From: Ottelia alismoides
Lineage: Eukaryota; Streptophyta; Magnoliopsida; Alismatales; Hydrocharitaceae
DNA: 64,000 nucleotides
Direction: 5' to 3'
Assembly (NCBI GenBank): GCA_037367405.1
Contig: JAZKJV010000148.1
Location: 992,001 to 1,056,000, forward strand
Below the pieces are notes generated by a model, which was given only the letters and a program-made list of their open reading frames with translations, searched no databases and was not told the origin of the DNA. This document shows, piece after piece, positions 1 to 11,100 of the stretch. The first letter of the stretch is position 1; every line of letters begins with the position of its first letter. The translations under genes and the position numbers were made by a program.

Positions 1-577
1 TGGATTAGGTCCTTATATACCCGACTTGATTACGAGGTGGAGGGGGGGGGGCTGGTTCTTTTTAAATCGGCACTGATCGCTCATCTAGTATTCTGCATGT
101 CAATTTTTCGCACAGTGGTGGAAGTGGTGAATCATATTGATGTGTTGAGGATGCATTTTTGTGTGAATGAGCCTTGTTAGATGGGACCAATAGGTCATGT
201 GGGTTACTAAGAGGGTTGTCGTGATTTGAAGAATTGGGGTTTGAGGGTGTGAAATTTGCCCAAGATGAACGACACTCTCTGTCAAGTTGATAGGTACTTG
301 GGGTGATTTATGTAGCTCCGTTTTGACATGTTATGGAAAAAATATTAACTGGGCTAATAGGTCGAACTTGACTAGGAATTCCTCGATTTTCTCGATGGGC
401 ATCATGCCAGTGTTATCTTTTGTTAGAGAACATATGGATGTAGTTTTCGGGAACGAGGAATCTTTTAGGTATTGACAAACAAGTGAATGCGTGGCAAAGC
501 ATTGTAGATCAGGTTCCTAATGTTGGCAGGTGATGACAGTGACTTGGTGTCATGCTATTGGCAGGAGTACGCAGGAG
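1..577. other. No recognisable gene
   Basis: Stop-rich sequence in all frames with a short poly-G run near position 45-53. I see no conserved protein, splice structure or RNA gene. The right part (from about 480) grades into the tandem repeat that starts near 578. Confidence 0.5.
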
Positions 578-2195
578 TTGCAGTTTGGTTGCTTGTATTT
601 TTCCATCATTGTTGGATTAAAGGTTCAATTTGTTGCGTTGTTTGATGGAGGAATTAAGAGTTCTCTATTTGTCTTCGGTAAGAGGGCAATTGACATGGAG
701 TAGGGATCCTTCTCGGTGTTGAAGGCATACAAAGACAAATATCGATCCTATGTGCATGTTAACAATCACGTGCTGGTGATGGGTGTCCTTGAAGATCACG
801 TTCTTTGCTTGGATATCGAGACAATGTTTGACTAGGATTTACCCTTCTTATGGTGTACAGAGGTGAATATAATGTGCGCTTTGTTTAAATGGATCCAAGA
901 ATGTTGACCTAATGTTCTTTGGATGCTCATTTACTTAGCAGACTTGGGTCACATTCTTGTGATCCTGGCTTGATGTTTCCTATTTCAACATACCTTTCTG
1001 GAAGGACTCTTTCGATGCATTCTGTTGGTCTTTCAGACATGATGCTTCGTTCAAGGGAGAAATGTTTTATAGGAAGCTTTCTGACATGTCTATAGATCCT
1101 TTGTATCACGTGGGCAATAAGTATGTGGAGTTTGGTTGCTTACATTTTGTTCACTATTGTTGGATTAGAGCTTTAATTTGCCACGAGGCTTGATGGAGGA
1201 ACTAAGGAGCTCTCCAATGTTTCGTGACAAGAGGACAATTGAGTGTGGAATAGGGCTCTTTCTTGGTGTTGAAGGCATACAAAGAAAGATGTCGACCTAT
1301 GTGCATGTTAATAATCATGTGCTGAAGATGGATGTGCCCTTGAAGATCGTGTTCTTCGCATGGCTGTAGAAACTATGTTTGACTAGGATTTGCCGGTTAA
1401 ATGGTGTCCGGAGGCGAATATAGTGTCCTTTTTTTTTGTTTTGATGGACCCAAGAATGCTGATCTAATGTTCTTTGGATGCTCATTAACTTAGCAGATTT
1501 CAGCTACATTTTTGTAGCAGTGGCTTGATGTCTCCTATTTCGACACACTTTTTTGGAAGGATTCTTTCGACAGATTCCAAAGGTATTTCAGACGTGGTGC
1601 TTCGGTTAAAGGAACAATGTTTTATAGGAAGCTTTCTGACAAATCTAAGATCCTTTATATCATGTGGGTGATCAGGAAGAAGTTGACTGCTTGCATTTTC
1701 ATAGCAGTTCTTGATGGATGAACTAAGGAGTTCTCCATTGGTTCTTGACAAGAGGAAAATTGAGTGTGGAGTAGGGCTCCTTCTCGATGTTGAAGACACA
1801 CAAAGAAAGATCTTGATCGTATGTGCATGTTAATGATATGAGCCGGTGACGGTCGTGCCCTTCAAGGTCCTGTTCTCTACATAGTTGTTGAGACAATGTG
1901 TGGCTAGAATTTACTGATTCAGATGGTGTCTAAAGGTGAATATAATGTATGTATTTTATTTTGATGGACCCAAGAATGTTGACCTAATGTTCTTTGGATG
2001 CTCATTTATTTAGTAGATTTGGACTACGTTCTTGTTGCCGTGGCTTGATGTCTCCTATTTCGGCAAACTTTTTTGAAGGACTATTTCAACGCATTCTAAA
2101 GCTCTTTTTGATGTGGTGATTCGTTCTAGGGAGAAATGTTTTATAGGAAGCTTTCTGATACGTCTAAGATCCTTTTTATCATGTGGTCGATCAGG
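578..2195 (+). repeat. Three diverged tandem units (about 0.5 kb each), LINE C-terminal-like
   Basis: Three successive copies are recognisable at about 578-1132, 1133-1692 and 1693-2195. Landmarks recur in order in each: a segment near 'gttgaaggcatacaaag', then 'gacccaagaatg' with 'gttctttggatgctcatt', then 'atgttttataggaagctttc'. Unit length shrinks from about 555 to 500 bases by small deletions. In the + frame the middle unit reads PLKIVFFAWL, then LTRICR, then FFGCS followed by a Trp. That order resembles the zinc-binding C-terminal region (zf-RVT) of plant LINE ORF2 proteins. All copies contain stops and frameshifts, so nothing is likely translated. The tandem arrangement itself is plain; the LINE origin is an inference. 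Confidence 0.6.
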
Positions 2196-3475
2196 TTGGA
2201 TCAAAATTTTTTTTTGAGGAAGAAAAGGATGTTGCGACGTGTACATGGGCGGAGCCAAGAAATTTTTGTAGGTGGGACCAATATTTAATCATTCAAAATA
2301 CATATAGAGCAAATTAAAAAAAGATACTATCATTGAGTTGTATTATTGACTTGTATTATTTAGAAAATGAAATCGCGTACTTTGTGTCAAAATCAAATTG
2401 CACGTATAAGATATTAGTTTCCACTAGAATATTATAGAAAGAAGCATCTAATAGAAATTAGAAAGAGATAATTGTAGTAACTTTTATACTTCAATATGTA
2501 TCATAGCATGATTATGAAAATAAGAAAAAATGCCTAGACTTTAATACACGAAAACTTCACGTTGCATCGAAAAATGTCTGATTTCACATCACATAAAATT
2601 ATAATCTAAATTGAATTAAACTATATCTAATACCTCCAAGAAGATCGATGCATAGCTGGCAACATCAGAAGAAGTTCTTATATAGTGGAAACAAAGGAAC
2701 TTCGTCAAGTGAATCCGACATATGAACAAGTCAACTCAATAAGAATGTAAGCATAGTTAAAAATCAATAAGATAGAGTGAGCATCGATTTAGGTCAAAAG
2801 CACTAAAATGAAATCCAATACCCATAAAATTGTGCAGTTTTTTCAAAGACCGAGAACTCTTGTCCGATTATTTAATGGGCCAGAAGCGACCGAAAGATTG
2901 GCTTGCGCAGAGATGTGCATGCGCATAGCTTGTTTGGTGATTGAATCAGGATGATAGTCATGGCCGACTCGTGGGCAAAATGATGGGTAGAGGTGTAGAT
3001 GCCGATGGTTCGGTATTCGATTACAACGGATGTCACTGTGATGATTGGCATGGTTAGTTATGCAGGCACTGCCAATGTGTAACCGTAGCCATGAATGGTG
3101 CGTTTACCGTAATGCTCCGACCCTATTCAAAGGTGAATCATGTAAGGTGACACAGAACAGAATAATGCTTGCCATGTTGGGATTTCGTGCCCTTTCCATT
3201 GGGATTTTAAAGAGTTAAGTGTGGTAAGTTGATGGAAGTTGATCGTGCAAAAGGAAAGAATGGAATGAAGGGGGTGCCCTAATATCTGATTATTGTGAAA
3301 ACTGGAAAATATGCTTATATTTCTAGTTTGGGAGGGGGCCTTGCCTCGCCCTCCTCCCTCCACCCCTGCACGTGTAGAGACTTACCCATAAGCTTCTTTA
3401 TATTCACATTAAGTATCAAAAAGGAATTACATTGACCAAAAGGTAATTAGATTTTTCATATGTTTAATAACATTT
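2196..3475. other. AT-rich spacer, no gene seen
   Basis: No convincing coding signal. A minus-strand open frame near 3127-3363 has low-complexity composition and no recognisable domain. Confidence 0.5.
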
Positions 3476-3479
3476 TCCA

Positions 3480-3895
3480 TATACATCCTTTCCCCACGAA
3501 AGATATTCCAATTCCGAGCAAGCCACATAGCCAAAAATTAGCCACCACCCAAACCTTGGAATGATCGCTTGCATTTCCCAACCTATTCATCAAGCCCCAA
3601 AAACCAACTCAGTCGGTGTTTGACTCCAGCTCAACCTGTAATACCTCCCACACCTCCTTTGCAATCGAGAACATAATGAAGAGGTGCCTAACATCCTCAT
3701 TTGCGGCAAACACTGTTGGCATGTGCCACCTGCTCTAGGGAAAAATCTGTCTATGCTTAGCGGTCAACATGTGATTCCTTGTAGCAACCAAACAAAAATC
3801 CTCACCCTCAGAGGGACTTTCCACCTCCAAATATCAGTAAACCTGCATGAAATGTTTGTTGAATCAAAGACCATCGATCGGTAGAAGGCCATGTA
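3480..3895 (-). pseudogene. LINE ORF2 zf-RVT remnant
   Basis: Read on the minus strand, this stretch gives LTAKHRQ, then ANEDVRHLF, then AKEVW, then a Trp-rich tail. This is the order of the zf-RVT region at the C-terminus of plant LINE ORF2 (LTR/K.., ED..HLF..C, ..VW). Stops and frameshifts break it and the usual Cys pairs are only partly kept. No poly-A tail or target duplication is evident, so the element ends cannot be set. It is a separate remnant from the tandem units to its left and lies in the opposite orientation. Confidence 0.6.
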
Positions 3896-5293
3896 TGCCT
3901 TTTGAATAGTAAAATGTCCATCAGCCTAGGACTTGGAAGGACCGAAACTTGGTGGTCTTAAAGGGTAGTAGGTTCTAGCTCTACCTGTAGAGTGTGACGT
4001 GTGGTGTTATCGGGATCTTTGCTTGGTGGCTTCATGCCAGTTGGGGTCAATTCTCTATTTGGCGTGCATTTCTGAAAGTAATTAATGGATTTTGGATGAA
4101 TACCAACCTCGGGTAGTCATCCTTTGACTTTTCATATTAAAAAGGTGAAAAAAACATATGAGATTCGTGGTAAGCTTGGGGAAGCACATGGCTGAAAGAA
4201 AAGTGTATTCATATACATATGTGCGACACGTTAAGTTCAAAATATGCATCATAAACCTTCTCGTTTCCAGGAGTTTTATCTTCATATCCATCAAATATGG
4301 TAGCATTTTTATAATAAAAATAACTTAGGTCTCATATGATTTTAACATGTAGAAATGGGCCTCTCTTCATTCATGTAGATGACACTTGATTAATCATGCA
4401 CTTGATCAACTAAAAAAATTCTACTGCATTGACATAAATGATCTAACTGCATTTTCATAATATTGAATTTAATATTAACAAATAAAAATTATATCTTTTA
4501 TGTTTACAACTGAAGCAATTAGGCTACCTCCTTTTTTGAACCAATTAAAAAGAGCAATAACATTCATGACAAAACTGAGGTTGAGGGGAATATAGGGAAG
4601 GGGAGAAGTTGAAAGTATTAGTACATGTCAACAAATAAAAAGCTTACCACATCAAGCATGAAAAGAACCGGGAGAACAAAAAAAGAGATATCCCAAAGTA
4701 GACAACCAAGCACACTTACCAAAACCAAATCGTACCACTAGGAGGTGGGGAGACTCGATTATCGATTACTCTAGGGCTGGTGGGAATATGTTCATTTTTG
4801 TGAGAGACTAGATAAACCTAAGAGAGAAAGTAGGAGGGGTTAACTGTACAACTTGAAAACAACATGACTATGATCACAAAGCTAAAAATCAAATCAGTGT
4901 GCCATATTGACTTGTATCTTCCTTATTACCAAAGTTTTGAGCAGTTTAATCCTGTACTCTCCCCATGTATCCATTGACTTTCTAACGCATTGCATCGAAG
5001 AAATATATCAGAATTGATCATCGAAAATACCATCACCAATTGCTTGGTCATTTAAATTACATATTACCCAGCAAAATAAGCTACACTATAAAACAATTTG
5101 TTGTACATCCCCCCTCCCCCCCCTTCAGCTCTAGAGGCATATGAGCTATACTTCCTCTTCTTTGAGGTGAAATGACCCAAGGTGATCCTTCATTTAAAGT
5201 AGTCTATGCAATTTAAGGAAAGCTATGGCAACAAATGACTGAGTTGCACCAAGTCTCCATCTGCATATTACCTTATCATGGCCATCATGAGCA
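3896..5293. other. AT-rich intergenic sequence
   Basis: No gene, RNA or bounded element recognised. Short homopolymers occur, for example a C-rich run near 5109-5123. Confidence 0.5.
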
Positions 5294-5302
5294 TAAATGT
5301 AA

Positions 5303-6452
5303 GGGATTTTTACACCCATAACCTTGAGTAATACCGCAGTTACAATCATAACATTGCATAATCATGAATTACATGATAGTCACTCCGTCTCACACTCATA
5401 ACCCTCTGTTAGTTTGATATATTAAGTCAACTATATGAGTGAGTAAATCTAACCAATATATGATCTAACGGCTAGGACTAGCCAAAATAAAAAAACCAAA
5501 GGAAAAAAAATGACAAGCTTGGCTCGCTAGCAGATGCGACCGGAGGGCAGCTTCGTGGAGATAGGGGGCGGCTTTGCAGATGAGGAAGCTCGGCACGGGG
5601 GCTTCGAGCAGACCTTGCACGGCGGCGGGGGCTCTAGAGTGGCGGTGGGGGGGGGGGTTTGAGCGGAAGGGGGAGGCCTGCAATCGCGGTTCGAGCAGAA
5701 GGGGGGGGGGCTGCGGCATCGATCGCAAGGGGGGATGTAGAGGCGTGGTCGATGGGGGGAGCTGCAGAGATGGTCGGTGAAGGGGGGGGGAGGGGGCTTC
5801 GAGCAGAAGGGTGTGGGAGCTGTAGAGGCAATTGGCGGAGGAGGGGGGGCGGCGCAAGGGGGCTTCGAGCGGAAGGCGGGGAGCCTTGTAGAGGTGGTTG
5901 GGGGGGGGGTTGCAGAGGCGCGGTCGATAGGGGGAGGGGGGCTTCGAGCGGAAGGGCGGGGGAGCTGCAGAGGTGGTCAGGGGGGGTGGCCTGCAGAGGT
6001 GGTCGGGGGGGGGGGGGGGCGCTTCCAAGTGGTCGCTGTCGACGGGGGGCTTCTACGTGGTGTCGACAAGAGGGGCTTTGAGCACGGGATTGCCGGGGGG
6101 GGGTGTTCCGAAGAGGATGAGCCGCAGCAGGGGGGAAGTTTTGACTGATCATGGTGGAGAGCTTGCTCGGGGTGGGGGGTGTCGTCGACGCTCTGCAGGG
6201 GAGGAGGCAGTGCTCGATAGGAGAGAGAGGGGGGAATAATGGCATGTTTTGCAAATAAGAATCAACATCAAGGACATGTTTTTCTTTTTTAACAGAAGCC
6301 GTCACATATAACGGGTATATCAAACAGAACATAACACATGGTTATGCCATGTAAGAGTTAAGCATTACTCGTGGTTTCTCATGTAATTCATGATCATACA
6401 AGGTTATGATTGTAACTGCAGAATTACTCAGGGTTATGGGTGTAAAAATCCC
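5303..6452. mobile_element. Non-autonomous Mutator-like element (MULE), 1150 bp, family A
   Basis: The ends are inverted repeats of about 75 bp beginning gggatttttacacccataac. The right end is the reverse complement with only a few mismatches. The element is flanked on both sides by the same 9 bases, taaatgtaa (5294-5302 and 6453-6461). Long inverted repeats plus a 9-bp target duplication are hallmarks of Mutator-type transposition. There is no transposase. The interior is mainly a G-rich minisatellite. Relatives lie at 38600-39991 and, as one end only, at 45259-45472. Confidence 0.88.
5540..6240 (+). repeat. G-rich minisatellite inside the MULE
   Basis: Imperfect units of roughly 75-80 bases repeat the theme 'gggggcttcgagcgg aaggg ... 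gcagaggtggtc'. Several poly-G tracts of 8-14 bases occur. The long open frames here (glycine- and proline-rich on the two strands) come from this repeat and are not taken as genes. G-tract density suggests possible G-quadruplex formation on the + strand. Confidence 0.8.
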
Positions 6453-6852
6453 TAAATGTAATAATTTGTCTTGCATTTTAAAAAAATAACTCATGCAAAT
6501 GCAAATACCATGCATTAGTTGCACATGACATTCAATATTGCCACTCTCTTCCTATAAACATCTCCACAGATGTCCTATAAAATGCGCCAATTCTGCGATG
6601 ACTTATATGACATTGCTTCCTCCAAGTGTCTCAACAACCTTATCTATCAATTTTAAAAGTAATACAAATTTGTTAACTCTTTTAATACTTCGATATAATT
6701 CTGGATCCAAGTATCTTTGGGTTAACCAAAAGTTGATCAAGGTGCATCCTTTGATGTCCTAGCGACAGAATGTGTCATCCTTTCCTTTTGGAGTGACTTA
6801 GCATCGGTGATCATTGATCTATCCTAGCATCGGTGATCATTGATCTATCCGT

Positions 6853-7060
6853 ATTGTGAAAATAAGAAACATGGGAGTGAATTAAAGCAAGGACAAAAGA
6901 AATATGAACACTTTAGTTTTACGTGAAACCCTACTCCTTAAGTAGCGGGATGAAACCATGAGAGAAAGTCACAAAGGGCTATTTCTTCTGTTGAAATCTT
7001 TCAAAGATTACTATGGGTATGGGGTTCTATCAATAGGCCCATCAAGACTCCAAAACCCTA
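6853..7060 (-). repeat. LTR remnant of the non-coding LTR family (family N)
   Basis: The stretch 'ttttacgtgaaaccctactcc', followed by 'gcgggatgaaacca', matches the LTRs at 57265-57579 and 59529-59858 in the same orientation, and the reverse complement of the LTR at 18022-18311. Neither end is preserved and no internal region follows, so it is a decayed fragment. Confidence 0.6.
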
Positions 7061-8123
7061 TCAATTGTTAGTATGAGACCAAACATGAAAACAGTGTAAT
7101 TGAATATTGGAGAGATCCGCCGATTACCCATCTATGTACATTCTCTAACCCATATCTTAGCTCATGCATCATTGGGGGTCCTAAAACATTCATGTACTTA
7201 CCAATATCTTGCATCATATTTCCATTGGACGGTTTATTAATGAAGTTGAAAGGAAGCATATTCTAAATAATAGGCATGTCACAATATTAAAAACTTGCAG
7301 CTACGTTGTCAAATTCGTCTGCTTCCTTTATTCATGATGCATTTGATGTGGTTTGTCTTGCAGGACCTTGGGTAGTTCTACACCTCCAGTTATTGGTAAA
7401 AGATTTATGAGACCTTTGACTTCTTGTGCCATGTGAATTCTTGTAAATTCATGCTTGGTATAACCAGTTTGTCCCTTGAGTATGTTCGGACTCAGTGGAC
7501 TTCATCCATCTCTTAAATTCTATTCTTTTCCCCAGATCTTCGTTCTATATAAAAGCATCATTTTAATCTGTACTTGACCGAGCACTTTCGGTTTACATTC
7601 TTTTTGGTTTTGGAAAAATGTCTCTTTAGCCTTGCAATGCCACCAGCAGCAGTACTTTAGCAAAAGTTGCAAGGTACATATCCATAGTCTCCCTTTTTTT
7701 ATCTGTGCCCTTTTAACTGTGTCTTCACGCAATATTTCCATCGAGGAACTTATCTATCATTTGTCATCCACATTTCACACTGGATCATGCACACTGTCTT
7801 CATCTCCATCCCATCTTCTGCCACACATTCACCTTTATTCCACCACTGTCATGGATATGTGTTTCTTGATTCGCTGCCAGCTGGACTTGTAGTTGATTTT
7901 GTTATGGCCTTTCATGAATTGAATAATATGTTGTAGCTACCTAATAAAATATTCTCACATTTGTCTTCTTAGTCAAGTAGTTAATTTTTTTATATAATTC
8001 TCACTAGTTTTTATGTATGTTATACTAACTGGCTTCTTGTATTAGTTGTTAACTTTTTCTATGCTGTTCTTTTATTCTTTTCTGACTTCTATACTTCCTG
8101 TAATGGTGATGGTGTCTTTGCAG
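7061..8123 (+). other. Upstream region of the SNARE gene; 5' exon not located
   Basis: The coding exon at 8124 opens with one base of a split codon, so an upstream exon carrying the start is required. If the start codon itself is split AT|G, the protein would begin M-D-F-R-R. I could not choose a donor site with confidence: a GTATGT near 8016 fits AT|GT, and an AAG|GTACAT near 7670 has no in-frame ATG. The region is T-rich, as expected for intron sequence just before the acceptor. Confidence 0.35.
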
Positions 8124-11100
8124 GGATTTCCGACGCAATAGAGCTGCTCTCTTTGATGGCATCGAGGAAGGTGGAGTTCGTGCATCTTCATCCTACTCCT
8201 CTAGTGAAATTTATGAAGATGAAAATGAGAGAGGTCTTGAAGGGCTTCAGGATAGAGTAAATATATTAAAGAGAGTAAGTTTGTAATATAAATCTCAATT
8301 TTTCTGGTAGATCTGCTTCTCGTACTGCTCTCTGGTCATCATTTGATATGCTTTCTTTTCATCATTTTGATACAATTCAGAGCATGATTATTTATAGAGC
8401 TTTCAATTTTTTAGTATGATTCGGTTTCCACAATTTGCTTTTTCCACATAATGGAACTTTTCATGCCCAATTTTTTAACTGCTATTTTACGGTCCTCTTG
8501 GATTTTTAAGCTGTTCAGTTTACTGCATACTTACAAGATCTTTATTGAGATGTTGTGTCTACCAAATGTAGAAAATTTCAGTGGTGGATATGGTTTTTGT
8601 CTACTCTTAAATGGCCCATCCGAGACCAGTAAATAAACATGTAACGATGTTTGGGAACATAGGGCTGAAGTGCATTTGGAATATTCTGATGCATAAGTTC
8701 ATATTTGTAAAACCACACAATATGCATTTTATGGCCTTTCCTTTCTGGCAGCTGCTTTTGGATGTGTATTCATGCATATTTTTCTTATGAAAAATTATAC
8801 TCCTAGTATGCCAATAAAAAATCGGAGTTGAAACTTGCACCTTAACATGATGCATGTTGGATTGATTCAAAAAACATGATGCATGTTGGGAGTTCTTGTC
8901 CTTGCTTGTGCATAAGACGCACAGTTTGAAGAGCCTTATTTTGCATAGGCGTAAATGTCTGACATTCTTTTCACAAAACAAAATATTTCTCTGAATATTG
9001 TGATGACACTATATACTGGTCATGCATAATTGCAAATAGTTTGCATCATGGTATGGATGAATATAACCTTTCCTGTACTTTTGCCCTAAACCACAATCCA
9101 CCCACAATGGGCTATCGGCTTCATAATGGACTAAACTGAATTATTTTCTGTCGTATATTTCCAAACTACCACAAATCCCCAGAATACATTCAACTCCAAC
9201 AACAATAGATGAACTCCACCTCCCATTATTAGGATTAACAGGGCACCGATTTTATACTGAAGCAATTGAAGTAATGTTACTCATTTTATGGGAGTAGTTT
9301 AATATATCCCTGCTCCTGGATATGTGGGGTTTATTCTGTTGTACAGTATCTCTCTCCGACGATCCCAATTCTGATGATCCCAATTCTTTATGGTTCAACC
9401 AGTTGTACTTGAAAATCTACATCTAAATTGTATAGTTGGATACACTCTTTTTGTGTCCAAGAAGATGAAATTGACTTTGTTCTGTAGAGATATTTCTAGA
9501 ATTTATGTACTCATCTGTTATGTTTATTTTCCTTGTTCCACCTTATGTAATTTACCCGTAGACTTTCTCTATATAAGAGAGCCTAGGGTTCCCTGGAGTA
9601 AACAAGTTCTCATTCTCATTTCCGCCAACATGGTATCAGAGCCTCCACCCTAAAACCCTAACTCTAGCCGCCGCCCCTCTTCCCTTCTCATCCCGCCGTC
9701 GCCACCCCTCCCAGCCCGCCGCCCTCGCCACCCTCCCCTCTCTACTCGGCGCCGACCCCCCCCCCCCCCCCCTCCCTCTCAACTCGGCGCCGTCCCCTTA
9801 TCTTTCTCGTTCTTCATGGATTTGAGTGAATAAGTCGACATATGCACTCAACTCCATACATGTTTATGTATGTAGACAGTTATTCATTGGTCTATAAACC
9901 ATAGTTCTTCGTCTCCGGCATCAATGTCAGAAAACAAAGTCGACATGCCCTCCATCGGTGCTTTCAAAGGTCCAGCGCCAATAGTCAAAATGGATGGGAT
10001 GAGTTACGAGCTCTGGGCGATGCAGTTCATGAGTCTCATGAAGTCCAATAGTAAGAAGCACATCCTTACCGAAGAGAGCCGGCAACGAAGACTGTGGTTT
10101 ATGCCCCATGGGAGGCTCATGATTCGTATGCTAAGGTCTGGCTTTCAGGCACTCTGACGATGGAGATTGCTAATGATGTCCTCCATCAGCCCACTGCTAA
10201 GGCCATGTGGGATATCCTTGCCGCGACGTACTCGCAGATGAGAAACGAGACCAAGATTCTCCAACTTTAGCATGATATATTTACGGTCAAGTAGAATGGC
10301 CGACCGTTGCATTCATTGTATACATCCCTACGAGGGATGTTTGAGAAGCTTTACAGTATCATTCCCCTGGGCGACCCCTGAGTAGCAGAAGACGTTCCAG
10401 AATGCTACAATGGTGGGGGTCTTACTAGCGGTACTTGATCCGGAGTATGATGCAAGTCGCTCGCAGATCCTGACGGATGCTACTATTCCTCGAGTGGAGA
10501 AAGTGTATCGACGGCTGAGCAGAATCACAGTTCCTTCCATTGCCACTACTCCACACATGCCTGTGCCCTAGCACGGCTGCGCCTGCACGCGGCTGCACTT
10601 GCACTCGCACGTGTCTGCGCGTATTCACCCCTACGTGGCCTGCACCCTGTGCTTGCGTGCCTGCGCTCTTGTGCGCCTACGCCCCATACGCCTATGCATT
10701 TGTGGGCCTATTCTCCGGTGCACGTGTGAGCACCTCCGTACACCTGTAAGAATCACAACCTAGCCTTTCAAAGGAGTTCAAGGCAGGAAGTGCTTGTGGT
10801 ATGAGTCTACACCCACAACCATCTTCCTAGATGTATGTGTAGACATTCCTTGTCCGAGTTTGCAACCCCAGTCTTGAGAGATTGTTGTCATCATGTCTGA
10901 CAATAAAGCAAATATTCCATCCTTGGGTGCCTTCAAAGGTTCAGCACCCATCGTGAAGATGGATGGAACTAATTATGAACTGTGGGCCACGCAATTCATG
11001 ATTTCAATGCAATGTAATTGCAATAAGCATATCCTCACACAAGAGGAACCTGTCGACAAGACTGTGGTTAATGCCTCATGGGAGGCAGACGATGCGTAAG

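Noticed and set aside
5465..6332. Long proline- and glycine-rich open frames on both strands
   Set aside because: They arise from the G-rich minisatellite inside the MULE, overlap each other in all frames, and have no domain.
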